Source of the DNA: an uncultured Bacteroidota bacterium
GTDB lineage: Bacteria > Bacteroidota > Bacteroidia > Flavobacteriales > Flavobacteriaceae
DNA length: 64,000 nt
Direction: 5' to 3'
Assembly: GCA_902635965.1 (NCBI GenBank)
Contig: CACPQA010000006.1
Span: forward strand, 1-64,000
Shown: one piece after another, positions 27,810-35,018 of the stretch
Numbering within the stretch: position 1 is the first letter of the stretch
Layout: each line of letters begins with the position of its first letter
Notes under the pieces: model-generated
Database searches by the model: none
Seen by the model: only the letters and a program-made list of their open reading frames with translations
Told to the model about the DNA's origin: nothing
Program-made: the position numbers and the translations under genes

Positions 27810-29447
27810 TTATTCAATTTCCTTGTTAGGATCGCACCATAAACAACCATCTTTTTTAAAATTAAATCCAACTAAAATTGAATCTTGTCTACTGTCTTTA
27901 ATAATTAAAGTTAAAATTTTATCTACCCTTTCAATTGTTGATAGTGTTTCATCAAAAGACTTTTTTGGTTTGTCATTCCATACTCTTTCTGAAAACACAG
28001 GAAGTCTTTTTCTAAGTACAGGTATTTCGGCTTCTCCTGACTGTTCCCAAGAACACATTTGACCTCCGATCACTTGATTAGTTTCTTTTAATTGTATTGG
28101 ATTATACCCAGGGACACTTTTAGAAAAATGTTCCCACCTCCATTTGTTCCACTTAAATATCCTCTCAGGTGACCATACAGCTCTTTGAGCCATTTTGTTT
28201 TTAACTCCCCCATAAACTGCGTACAATGGGGTCCAGGATGCGTTTACAAGGGTATATCCATCTTCGATAAGGTTTTTTGGATGATTGTAAAGTGTTTCAA
28301 ATTCAAAAACAATTATGTCTTTTGGTATTTTGATTTTTCCTTCTTTTCTAAAACCCTCCCATACTAGCATCTGTTTATCGTATTTTTTTACAATTTCGTT
28401 GATTCTAACAATAAAATATCTATATAATTCATGAACATCATCACCTAATTTATTTTTGTTCATAAAAGATTTTACCTCTTTTACATTTTTATAAAGATCT
28501 AATTTTGCTTCATCTGCACCCATATGAATGAAAGGAGAATTGTAAAAGACTTCAGCAACCTCAGCAATAATTTGGTCAAGCGCTTTATATACTTTTTCAC
28601 TAGCAATATTTATAACATTAGACTTTTTAATTCCATTATTCACGTCAAAAATTTTTGGATATGTTTCAATAAATTGCCTAGAATGACCCGGAACATCTAT
28701 TTCAGGAACAATAGTAACTCCTCTAATTTTCGCATACTCAACTAATTCCACAAAATCTTTTTTAGTATATGGTCTATCAGGTGTTGGTAAGTTTGGAAAT
28801 GAATCAGTAGGGAAAACAAAAGCTTGATCGTCAGATAAATGAAGTTGTAGGTATTTAATTTTGTAGAAACTAGCTAAATCAATAACATTTCGTATTGATT
28901 CAATGCTGTGCCACATTCTAGCAAGATCAATCATCAAACCTCTGTATGATGAATCCGGCATATCAAAAATTTTTGATTTTGGTAAAATAATAGTTTTATT
29001 ACCCTTTAATTTAATAATTTGAAGCAGTGAGGATTTTGCCATTGAGATCGCATTATATGACCCTCCTGTAATAATTACGTTTTTGTCAATTTCAATTTTA
29101 TATTCTTCATCACGTAAGCTATTGTCAATATTAAAGCTTATATCTGAGTTCATTTTTTCTGATTTCTTGAAATTTAAATTTTGAGAGAAAATTTTTTTAA
29201 AATCGTTGGTAAATAAATCAAAAAACTTTTTGGAGTTTTGACCTTTGATAAAAACAGATATAGTATTTTTTAGTTCCAATGCGTCATTATCTCTATCCTT
29301 TATTATTTCTTTTGGAGACGGAATAATCTGTATTTCTGGGGGATATTTTGATGATTTCTGACTATCGCAACCCAGCTTCAACAAGGTCAACAACAAAAAG
29401 AATGATTTTAATGTTAAGTGGCTGTTATTTTTTTTCATTAATTTCAA
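27810..29447 (-). CDS. GH20 beta-N-acetylhexosaminidase lipoprotein (third copy)
   Basis: A 545-residue GH20 lipoprotein (LLKLGC, Cys 27) closely related over its whole length to the GH20 at 14536-16176. The catalytic pair is D312-E313 in HMGADEA; VPEIDVPGHSRQF and LARMWH are shared with the paralogue. Its stop codon directly abuts that of the convergent regulator gene (27807-27809 against 27810-27812), leaving no room for a separate terminator. It is divergent from the aldose epimerase gene. A start three codons later (MKKNNS) is also possible. Confidence 0.9.
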   Translation of the reverse strand: MKLMKKNNSHLTLKSFFLLLTLLKLGCDSQKSSKYPPEIQIIPSPKEIIKDRDNDALELKNTISVFIKGQNSKKFFDLFTNDFKKIFSQNLNFKKSEKMNSDISFNIDNSLRDEEYKIEIDKNVIITGGSYNAISMAKSSLLQIIKLKGNKTIILPKSKIFDMPDSSYRGLMIDLARMWHSIESIRNVIDLASFYKIKYLQLHLSDDQAFVFPTDSFPNLPTPDRPYTKKDFVELVEYAKIRGVTIVPEIDVPGHSRQFIETYPKIFDVNNGIKKSNVINIASEKVYKALDQIIAEVAEVFYNSPFIHMGADEAKLDLYKNVKEVKSFMNKNKLGDDVHELYRYFIVRINEIVKKYDKQMLVWEGFRKEGKIKIPKDIIVFEFETLYNHPKNLIEDGYTLVNASWTPLYAVYGGVKNKMAQRAVWSPERIFKWNKWRWEHFSKSVPGYNPIQLKETNQVIGGQMCSWEQSGEAEIPVLRKRLPVFSERVWNDKPKKSFDETLSTIERVDKILTLIIKDSRQDSILVGFNFKKDGCLWCDPNKEIE

Positions 29448-29492
29448 AATTATAAAAATTCAAAGTATTCGATTATTAAAAACTATTATATT

Positions 29493-30620
29493 ATGGGAAC
29501 AATTTTTAAGACCTCTGTAGTTTTATTGTCATTTCTATTTGTATTTTGTAACAACAAAATGAATAATTATCAAGTTTTAGATAAAACTAATTTTCAAACT
29601 TCGATAGGGGGCCAGAAAACAGATCTTTTTCTCTTAGAGAACGAAAATTTAAAGGTATTCATAACAAATTACGGTGCCAGAATTGTATCCCTAATTGTTC
29701 TAGACAGATTTGAGAAACCCTTGGACGTAGTTCTAGGTTTTAAATCTATCGATGATTATTTAAAAGCAAATGAACCTTATCATGGGGCAACCATTGGTCG
29801 TTATGCAAATAGAATTTCTAAAGGTATTTTTTCATTAGACGGTAAAAAATATAATTTGCCCATTAACAATGGTGTTAATCATCTCCACGGCGGCCCAAAT
29901 GGCTTCCATGATAAAATTTGGAGTATAGTATCATTTAACAAAGAAAAAATCATTATGAGCTTAAATTCTGAAGATGGAGAGATGGGGTATCCCGGTAATT
30001 TAGACGTGGAGTTAACATATCAAATTGTAGATAATCAACTTGAGATATATTATAAAGCAACAACTGACAAGAAAACACCAATTAATCTAACAAATCATTC
30101 CTTTTTTAATTTAGCTGGTGAGGGTAGTGGGACAATAAATAATCATATTTTAAAATTAAATTCAGATTATTTCTCCCCTGTTGATTCAAATTTAATTCCA
30201 ACGGGAGAAAAAAGGGCTGTTGATGGCTCTCCATTCGATTTTAGAAGACCTAAAGCAATTGGAACAGACATAAATTCTAGTGATGATCAAATTGTTTATG
30301 GAGGAGGATACGACCATAACTTTATTTTGAATAAACAACATCAAGATTCCCTATCTCGCGCTGCAACAGTTTTTGAGCCAAACAGAGGTGTTAAAATGGA
30401 AATTTTTACTACCGAGCCTGGAATACAATTTTATGGTGGAAACTTTATGGATGGCTCTGATATTGGAAAATATGAAAAGAGATTTTTGTATCGTGAATCA
30501 TTCGCACTTGAAACCCAACACTATCCAGATTCTCCTAACAATCAAAGTTTTCCAAATGTTTTTTTATTGCCCACTGAAATTTATAAATCTATTAGTGTTT
30601 ATAAGTTTACAGCAGATTGA
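29493..30620 (+). CDS. galM: Aldose 1-epimerase
   Basis: A 375-residue mutarotase of the GalM family that interconverts alpha and beta anomers of free aldoses. The catalytic His stretches are GVNHLHGGPNGF and NLTNHSFFNLAG, and the catalytic Glu is in ALETQHYPDSPN. The N-terminus has a signal or lipobox-like sequence (FLFVFC), so it is probably periplasmic or membrane-anchored and acts on sugars released by the glycosidases nearby. It is divergent from the third GH20 with 45 bp between, and is the last gene that fits the locus. Confidence 0.9.
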   Translation: MGTIFKTSVVLLSFLFVFCNNKMNNYQVLDKTNFQTSIGGQKTDLFLLENENLKVFITNYGARIVSLIVLDRFEKPLDVVLGFKSIDDYLKANEPYHGATIGRYANRISKGIFSLDGKKYNLPINNGVNHLHGGPNGFHDKIWSIVSFNKEKIIMSLNSEDGEMGYPGNLDVELTYQIVDNQLEIYYKATTDKKTPINLTNHSFFNLAGEGSGTINNHILKLNSDYFSPVDSNLIPTGEKRAVDGSPFDFRRPKAIGTDINSSDDQIVYGGGYDHNFILNKQHQDSLSRAATVFEPNRGVKMEIFTTEPGIQFYGGNFMDGSDIGKYEKRFLYRESFALETQHYPDSPNNQSFPNVFLLPTEIYKSISVYKFTAD

Positions 30621-30666
30621 AAATAAATAATTTCGTAATTTTAGTTATGCTTTTAACTAAATCTAA

Positions 30667-31086
30667 ATGAAGAATTTTTTTATAATTTTAATTTTTTTAA
30701 TTTGCTCTTTTTGTTATTCACAAAGGCCACTAACTGGAGAAAAAATTTTTAAGAAACAATATCCTGTTGAGCAAATAAACAAACTAACAAATGCATCACT
30801 ATTGATTTCAAATACATTAAATGAAGATATAATTCTTACATTAAGAGATGGAGGAAGGCATTACATAACACATGTATACGTGAGAGCTTTCCAAGAATTT
30901 GAAATTGAAGATCTACCTGTTGGTCATTTCGTTTATCAATATCACAATCTAAAGAGATATTATGAATCACCAGAAAGAATCCCAATAGGTTTAAATGAAC
31001 AAGGTTACATTGATTTTTTTTTCTCTGGGGGGGCAACTAAAATAATAGGATTTGAGATAACAAAAGAGGAATTTTTCAAAGAATAA
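30667..31086 (+). CDS. Secreted hypothetical protein
   Basis: A 139-residue exported protein of unknown function, with a signal peptide ending LICSFCYSQ. The mature part (LTNASLLISNTLNEDIILTL, ITHVYVRAFQEFEI) reads like a small all-beta domain, but I recognise no family. A run of seven G is present near its 3' end (codons SGGA). It follows the aldose epimerase by 46 bp on the same strand and may be cotranscribed with it. Confidence 0.6.
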   Translation: MKNFFIILIFLICSFCYSQRPLTGEKIFKKQYPVEQINKLTNASLLISNTLNEDIILTLRDGGRHYITHVYVRAFQEFEIEDLPVGHFVYQYHNLKRYYESPERIPIGLNEQGYIDFFFSGGATKIIGFEITKEEFFKE

Positions 31087-31088
31087 AA

Positions 31089-31268
31089 TTAACTTGAAGG
31101 CTCTAAGAATTTCGTGAATCTGCCATTTTTATCTCGTAACTGTTTTTTCGCCCTTAATTCTTTTGATCTTGCTTCAAGAAATTTTTTTCTAGAATAATAT
31201 TTACCATTTATAAACATTGACTTTACGCCTTCTGGGAAATGATAATTTTCTAGTTTTCTTTTAATCAT
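31089..31268 (-). CDS. Small basic protein, 59 residues
   Basis: An uninterrupted ATG frame of 59 residues below the ORF-track cutoff, with a lysine/arginine-rich sequence (ARSKELRAKKQLRDKNGRF) and no signal peptide. It lies in the gap between a convergent secreted protein and the integrase-like gene, 55 bp downstream of the latter's stop on the same strand. The basic composition suggests nucleic-acid binding, and the RDKNGRF ending resembles short phage-associated peptides, but I can name no family. Coding status rests on composition and position only. Confidence 0.4.
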   Translation of the reverse strand: MIKRKLENYHFPEGVKSMFINGKYYSRKKFLEARSKELRAKKQLRDKNGRFTKFLEPSS

Positions 31269-31323
31269 AAGATAGCTAATTTAAAAAAAAAAAATTACAT
31301 GTAATGTATTAGTAATAAAGATT

Positions 31324-32457
31324 TTAGAGATTTTGATTATAAACAATTGGTCTATTTAAATTAATCCTATTGACAAACTTTTTCGTGTAATATTCTTGTT
31401 TGTGATTTAAAATTTTTGTCAGTTCACCCAGTGAGGGGCTAGAATTTTTTGCTAATTCAGCAAATCCCTCTGATTTCAACAAATAGTTAGCAGCAAAGGT
31501 ATATTTACATGATTTAAATGTTAACTCTTTGAATATACTAGATGAATTGAGCCACTCCCTTAATTTTAAATTTGTATAATATGTTGACTTAAGTTTAAAA
31601 AAAACTTTCCCCCTTACTTTAAGTGGATTTCCAATAAAATCCATTGCCATTCTAGAAATTTTTAATTTATAGATTTCGTTATTTCTATTTAGTTTAATAA
31701 AATAATCTCCTTCAATAAGTTCAAAGTCAAGCCACTCTAATTCTTTTAAATCATTTTCTCCTAACCCTGTTAAACAACCAAATATAAATGCATTCGTAAT
31801 TGAAGGATAAATTGTTTTCGATTTAATTAAAGTATTTATTTCATAAATACTCATAAATTCTTGTAAATCAGTATAATTGCTTTTAATATTAATATTTTTA
31901 CTATAATTATCTTTTATGAGGTTTTCCAAAAAACAAACCTTTATTATATGTTTAAAATGATCGAAATATTGTTTAATAGTTGTGGTCTTTAAAATACCTC
32001 TTGGTGATAAAGGTGCCTCTAATAAATATGTTTTAAATTCATGACAAAATCTTTCATTAATATCTTTAAATACGAGTTTATCTGTTGAAAATGCAAGTAA
32101 ATGGTTAATAACTGGTTTAAAATTTACAGTTTTCGTTTTTGTTTCAGTGAAATTATAAGCCCAGGGGAAGAAAAGTTTTTCAGAATTACTTTTTGATGTC
32201 TCTATTTCTTGGTTATACAAAAAATCAATTCTACGATTAATTAAGTTTTTAGTTTTTTGATTTGCATCTTTCTCGTCTATTGATCTAGGAATTTCATTCC
32301 ATTCAAAATCCAAGTACTCAAACTTATAATTTTGTTTGTATCTCCTTACCAATACCCCTTTTTTATTTATTTTTTTTCCTATATATGAGCTTCCAAAATA
32401 ATGTTTTATGTACCATTTTTTAGCTTTTTTATGGAAATGAGCAGAAAATTTTTTCAA
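31324..32457 (-). CDS. Tyrosine-recombinase-like protein lacking catalytic residues
   Basis: A 377-residue protein with the layout of a Bacteroidota phage-type integrase: Arm-type N-terminus (to about 60), SAM-like core-binding domain (about 110-185) and a catalytic domain. The catalytic positions are substituted. TGLR reads TGLG (Gly 233), the HxxR-H box (usually like FHVARHTFA) reads FKSCKYTFA (Lys 315, Lys 318, Tyr 319), and the position of the nucleophilic Tyr, nine residues after His 352, is Phe 361. So it is probably inactive as a recombinase while still able to bind DNA. Nearby Tyr 356 and Tyr 357 could be proposed as substitutes. It points away from tRNA-Arg, whose 3' end lies 275 bp from its start. 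Confidence 0.75.
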   Translation of the reverse strand: MKKFSAHFHKKAKKWYIKHYFGSSYIGKKINKKGVLVRRYKQNYKFEYLDFEWNEIPRSIDEKDANQKTKNLINRRIDFLYNQEIETSKSNSEKLFFPWAYNFTETKTKTVNFKPVINHLLAFSTDKLVFKDINERFCHEFKTYLLEAPLSPRGILKTTTIKQYFDHFKHIIKVCFLENLIKDNYSKNINIKSNYTDLQEFMSIYEINTLIKSKTIYPSITNAFIFGCLTGLGENDLKELEWLDFELIEGDYFIKLNRNNEIYKLKISRMAMDFIGNPLKVRGKVFFKLKSTYYTNLKLREWLNSSSIFKELTFKSCKYTFAANYLLKSEGFAELAKNSSPSLGELTKILNHKQEYYTKKFVNRINLNRPIVYNQNL

Positions 32458-32464
32458 TTTTTTT

Positions 32465-32490
32465 TTGTTGTAAAAATTAATTTACAACAA
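32465..32490. promoter_or_regulatory. Inverted repeat and candidate promoter just upstream of the integrase-like gene
   Basis: Perfect 10-bp arms TTGTTGTAAA and TTTACAACAA flank a 6-base AATTAA spacer, 8 bp upstream of the start codon. On the minus strand the right arm runs into TATATTTG (32488-32495), a match to the Bacteroidota -7 element, so the repeat would lie at the very start of the transcript. The same TTTACAACAAATATAA stretch recurs upstream of the M48 peptidase gene (from 40829). Confidence 0.4.
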
Positions 32491-32649
32491 ATATAAGATA
32501 ATTAATTATTAGTTTATTCAATAATAACATTATACATATATTAAAATAAATATTTATTAATAATATTAAAATAAAATTTATTTTTGATTAAATTAATAAA
32601 AATCTTCATTTTATTTCTTTTGGCACAGGTTTTGATCTATTTGAAAATG

Positions 32650-32724
32650 AAGTGGGAAACTAAATTCTCTTTTGTACATATTTACACTTTAATTTTTTCA
32701 TGTTTTGGTTATTGTTTCCCACTT
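32650..32724. repeat. 11-bp inverted repeat flanking the tRNA-Arg 3' side
   Basis: AAGTGGGAAAC (32650-32660) and its exact reverse complement GTTTCCCACTT (32714-32724) are separated by 53 bases; the right arm ends 7 bases from the tRNA 3' end. It could form the stem of a tRNA transcript terminator or be a pair of protein-binding sites linked to the integrase. The long spacer makes a simple terminator less likely. Confidence 0.45.
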
Positions 32725-32731
32725 TTTTTTG

Positions 32732-32803
32732 TAGCTCTGACAGGAATCGAACCTGTATCTAAAGTTTAGGAAACTTTTGTTCTATCCGTTGAACTACAGA
32801 GCT
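32732..32803 (-). tRNA. tRNA-Arg (anticodon CCT)
   Basis: A 72-nt tRNA on the minus strand. The acceptor stem is AGCTCTG/CAGAGCT with discriminator A, the D stem GTTC/GAAC, the anticodon stem AAAGT/ACTTT with loop TTCCTAA (anticodon CCT, reading AGG), and the T arm ACAGG-TTCGATT-CCTGT. CCA is not encoded. It is the only RNA gene I found in the window. The short ORF of the track at 32584-32769 ends inside it and is spurious. tRNA-Arg 3' ends are common integration sites, which matters given the integrase-like gene on its 3' side. Confidence 0.95.
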
Positions 32804-32866
32804 TGATTTTGATAAATTTATTAAATACTTTATATATTTATTTTTAAAAATTACTATTTTTCTTTT

Positions 32867-33586
32867 ATGAGAAAATGCTTTACAAGTTTGTCTTTGCTAT
32901 TTTTTATTAATATAGCTTTTACTCAGACATCATTTAATTATGGTCCAACGAACTTCGACGTAGTTAAAAGAATTAATGTTGGTGATCAAAACCAATCTAA
33001 TGTCTTTAGAGCATCAAACTTGACATCTCTAGATGGTATTTTAGGTTCTCCATACAGAAACGAATCATTCGAACCCGGAATAATTTACAGAAATAATGAT
33101 TCTGTTAAAACATATCTAAGATATAATGGTTTAAATGATGAGATTGAGATATCATTATCAAAAGATGCTTATTCTTCAACAAATGCAGTCAAGAAATCTG
33201 AATTTATATCTTGTAAAATCATTAATGACTTTTTTGTTTACAAGCAGTATATTGATGAAAACAAATTCAAAAGTAAAGGCTACTTGATAAAAGTTTATGG
33301 TGGTGAAAAATATAATTTATACGTTAGAGATAAAAAAGTTTTCAAAGAAGGAGAAAAAGCTAAAAACTCTTTAGAACATGATAGACCACCAAAATTTACA
33401 GATAAACGTACCTTTTTTATCCAATACATACCTGATTTGCCAAGAGAGGTTAAACTTAAATACAAGAAAATTTCAAAGTTAATAGCAAAAGAAGATCAAA
33501 CTAAATTATCCAAAATAAAGAACAGTCATAGAAAAATAAACTCTTTAGATAAACTGATTTCTTTAATTTCAAACATAGACAAATAG
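32867..33586 (+). CDS. Secreted hypothetical protein
   Basis: A 239-residue exported protein with a signal peptide ending NIAFTQ and no family I recognise. The mature part has a beta-rich first half (GYLIKVYGGEKYNLYV) and a lysine-rich helical C-terminus (KYKKISKLIAKEDQTKLSKIK). It ends 8 bp before the GroES-like gene on the same strand, so the two are likely cotranscribed. The layout recalls periplasmic proteins that are induced with an envelope response, but nothing specific can be said. Confidence 0.65.
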   Translation: MRKCFTSLSLLFFINIAFTQTSFNYGPTNFDVVKRINVGDQNQSNVFRASNLTSLDGILGSPYRNESFEPGIIYRNNDSVKTYLRYNGLNDEIEISLSKDAYSSTNAVKKSEFISCKIINDFFVYKQYIDENKFKSKGYLIKVYGGEKYNLYVRDKKVFKEGEKAKNSLEHDRPPKFTDKRTFFIQYIPDLPREVKLKYKKISKLIAKEDQTKLSKIKNSHRKINSLDKLISLISNIDK

Positions 33587-33594
33587 TTCCTTGC

Positions 33595-33963
33595 ATGATA
33601 AAAAAAAATAATTCATTAGACAAAATAAATGTTATTGGTGACAGGGTTCTTGTAAAACCTAGGAAAGAATCAGAAAAAACCGATAGTGGACTTTATCTTC
33701 CTCCTGGTGTAAGAGAAAAAGAGAAAGTACAGTATGGATACATTGTAAAATCTGGACCTGGATATCCAATTCCTGTTGCTGTAGAAAACGATCAACCCTG
33801 GAAATCAGATGATGAAAAAATTAAATATGTTCCTTTGCAGGTAAAACAGGGGGATTTGGCAGTTTTTCTACAGGGTGGAGCCTATGAAGTTATCTATCAA
33901 GGGGAAAAATATTTTATAGTTCCCCAATCATCAATTTTGATGATAGAAAGAGAAGAATTTTGA
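33595..33963 (+). CDS. GroES-like co-chaperonin protein
   Basis: A 122-residue protein with the GroES/Cpn10 beta-barrel pattern: GDRVLVKPRKESEKTDSGLYLPPGV, the mobile-loop region, then DLAVFLQGGAYEVIYQGEKYFIVPQSSIL at the C-terminus. It is longer than canonical GroES (about 95 residues) because of an insertion around GYPIPVAVENDQPWKSDDEK. No groEL is adjacent. A stand-alone second GroES-like protein is common in Flavobacteriia; its GroEL partner, if any, is not known from this window. Confidence 0.8.
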   Translation: MIKKNNSLDKINVIGDRVLVKPRKESEKTDSGLYLPPGVREKEKVQYGYIVKSGPGYPIPVAVENDQPWKSDDEKIKYVPLQVKQGDLAVFLQGGAYEVIYQGEKYFIVPQSSILMIEREEF

Positions 33964-34006
33964 ATTTAAAAAACTCATTTTAGTATATACTTTTAAAGAC
34001 ATTTCC

Positions 34007-34014
34007 TAATTTTG
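34007..34014 (+). promoter_or_regulatory. Candidate -7 promoter element of the nadA-nadC operon
   Basis: TAATTTTG matches TAnnTTTG exactly and lies 30 bases upstream of the nadA ATG. A partial -33 like TTTTAG is found about 24 bases further upstream. The weak -33 keeps this tentative. Confidence 0.45.
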
Positions 34015-34043
34015 TAAAATAAAACAACCATTAATTTTTATTA

Positions 34044-35012
34044 ATGAAACATATTTTAAAATCCGAAGATATTTCCGCTAATACAAAGCATTTTGATGTA
34101 ATTAAAAAAATCAAACAAATTAAAAAAGAGAAAAATGCATCGTTATTAGTCCATTATTATCAAGACTCCTCTATTCAGGAGATAGCAGATTATCTTGGAG
34201 ACAGTCTTTATCTAGCTAAAATTGCAAAAAACTTAGATTCAGATATAATAGTTCTTTCTGGTGTGCACTTTATGGCCGAAACCGTGAAAATAATCAATCC
34301 AGAAAAAAAAATTCTTTTACCTGATCTTAAAGCAGGCTGTTCTCTTGCAGATTCTTGTCCGCCTGACCTTTTTAAAGAATTTATTAAAAAATATCCTGAA
34401 GCTGTCATCGTTTCTTACATCAATTGTTCCGCGGAAATTAAAGCAATGAGTGATATTATTTGCACATCAAGTAATGCAAAAGCAGTAATTGATAGCATAC
34501 CTAAGGATAAACAAATTATATTTGCTCCAGATAGAAATTTAGGTAATTATTTGATTAAAGAAACAGAGAGAAATATGATCCTTTGGGATGGAAGTTGCGT
34601 TGTTCATGAGGCATTTTCATTTGATAAAGTTTTAGATTTATTTAAAAAGTATCCAAAAGCTAAATTCATTGCACATCCAGAAAGTAAGTCCCTAATTTTA
34701 GATGTTGCAAATTATGTAGGCAGTACTTCGAAACTGCTCGAATATGTTCAAAAAAGTCCAAATAAGGAGTTTATAGTTGCAACAGAAGCTGGAATTCTTC
34801 ATGAAATGAATAAGCGCTGTCCGGACAAGCTTTTTATCCCAGCCCCTGTAGAGGACAACTCATGCGCTTGTAGTGAATGTTCGTTTATGAAACTAAATAC
34901 CTTGGAAAAACTTTATTTATGTTTAAAATATGAGAAACCTGAGATTACTCTAACTAAGGAGATAATTACAAAAGCTAAGGTACCATTACTAAAAATGCTT
35001 TCAATTAGCTAA
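34044..35012 (+). CDS. nadA: Quinolinate synthase A
   Basis: A 322-residue NadA that condenses iminoaspartate with dihydroxyacetone phosphate to quinolinate, in de novo NAD synthesis. Expected features are present: LVHYYQDSSIQEIAD, DLKAGCSLADSCPP (first cluster Cys), YINCSAEIKA (second) and the C-terminal CACSECSFMKLNT (third). Together these would ligate the [4Fe-4S] cluster that dehydrates the intermediate. The length is normal. nadC follows by 6 bp; nadB, the aspartate oxidase, is not in the window. Confidence 0.95.
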   Translation: MKHILKSEDISANTKHFDVIKKIKQIKKEKNASLLVHYYQDSSIQEIADYLGDSLYLAKIAKNLDSDIIVLSGVHFMAETVKIINPEKKILLPDLKAGCSLADSCPPDLFKEFIKKYPEAVIVSYINCSAEIKAMSDIICTSSNAKAVIDSIPKDKQIIFAPDRNLGNYLIKETERNMILWDGSCVVHEAFSFDKVLDLFKKYPKAKFIAHPESKSLILDVANYVGSTSKLLEYVQKSPNKEFIVATEAGILHEMNKRCPDKLFIPAPVEDNSCACSECSFMKLNTLEKLYLCLKYEKPEITLTKEIITKAKVPLLKMLSIS

Positions 35013-35018
35013 CTAGTA

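Noticed and set aside
30373-30630. 85-residue ORF overlapping the aldose epimerase 3' end
   Set aside because: It is an out-of-frame shadow of the epimerase gene, whose catalytic motifs are intact.
31324-32732. A complete integrative element with attL and attR
   Set aside because: No second copy of the tRNA 3' end was found in the window and no plasmid or phage genes accompany the integrase-like gene.
32584-32769. 61-residue plus-strand ORF ending in FFVALTGIEPVSKV
   Set aside because: Its 3' end is read through the antisense of tRNA-Arg, a well-known source of spurious ORFs; the remainder is low-complexity hydrophobic.
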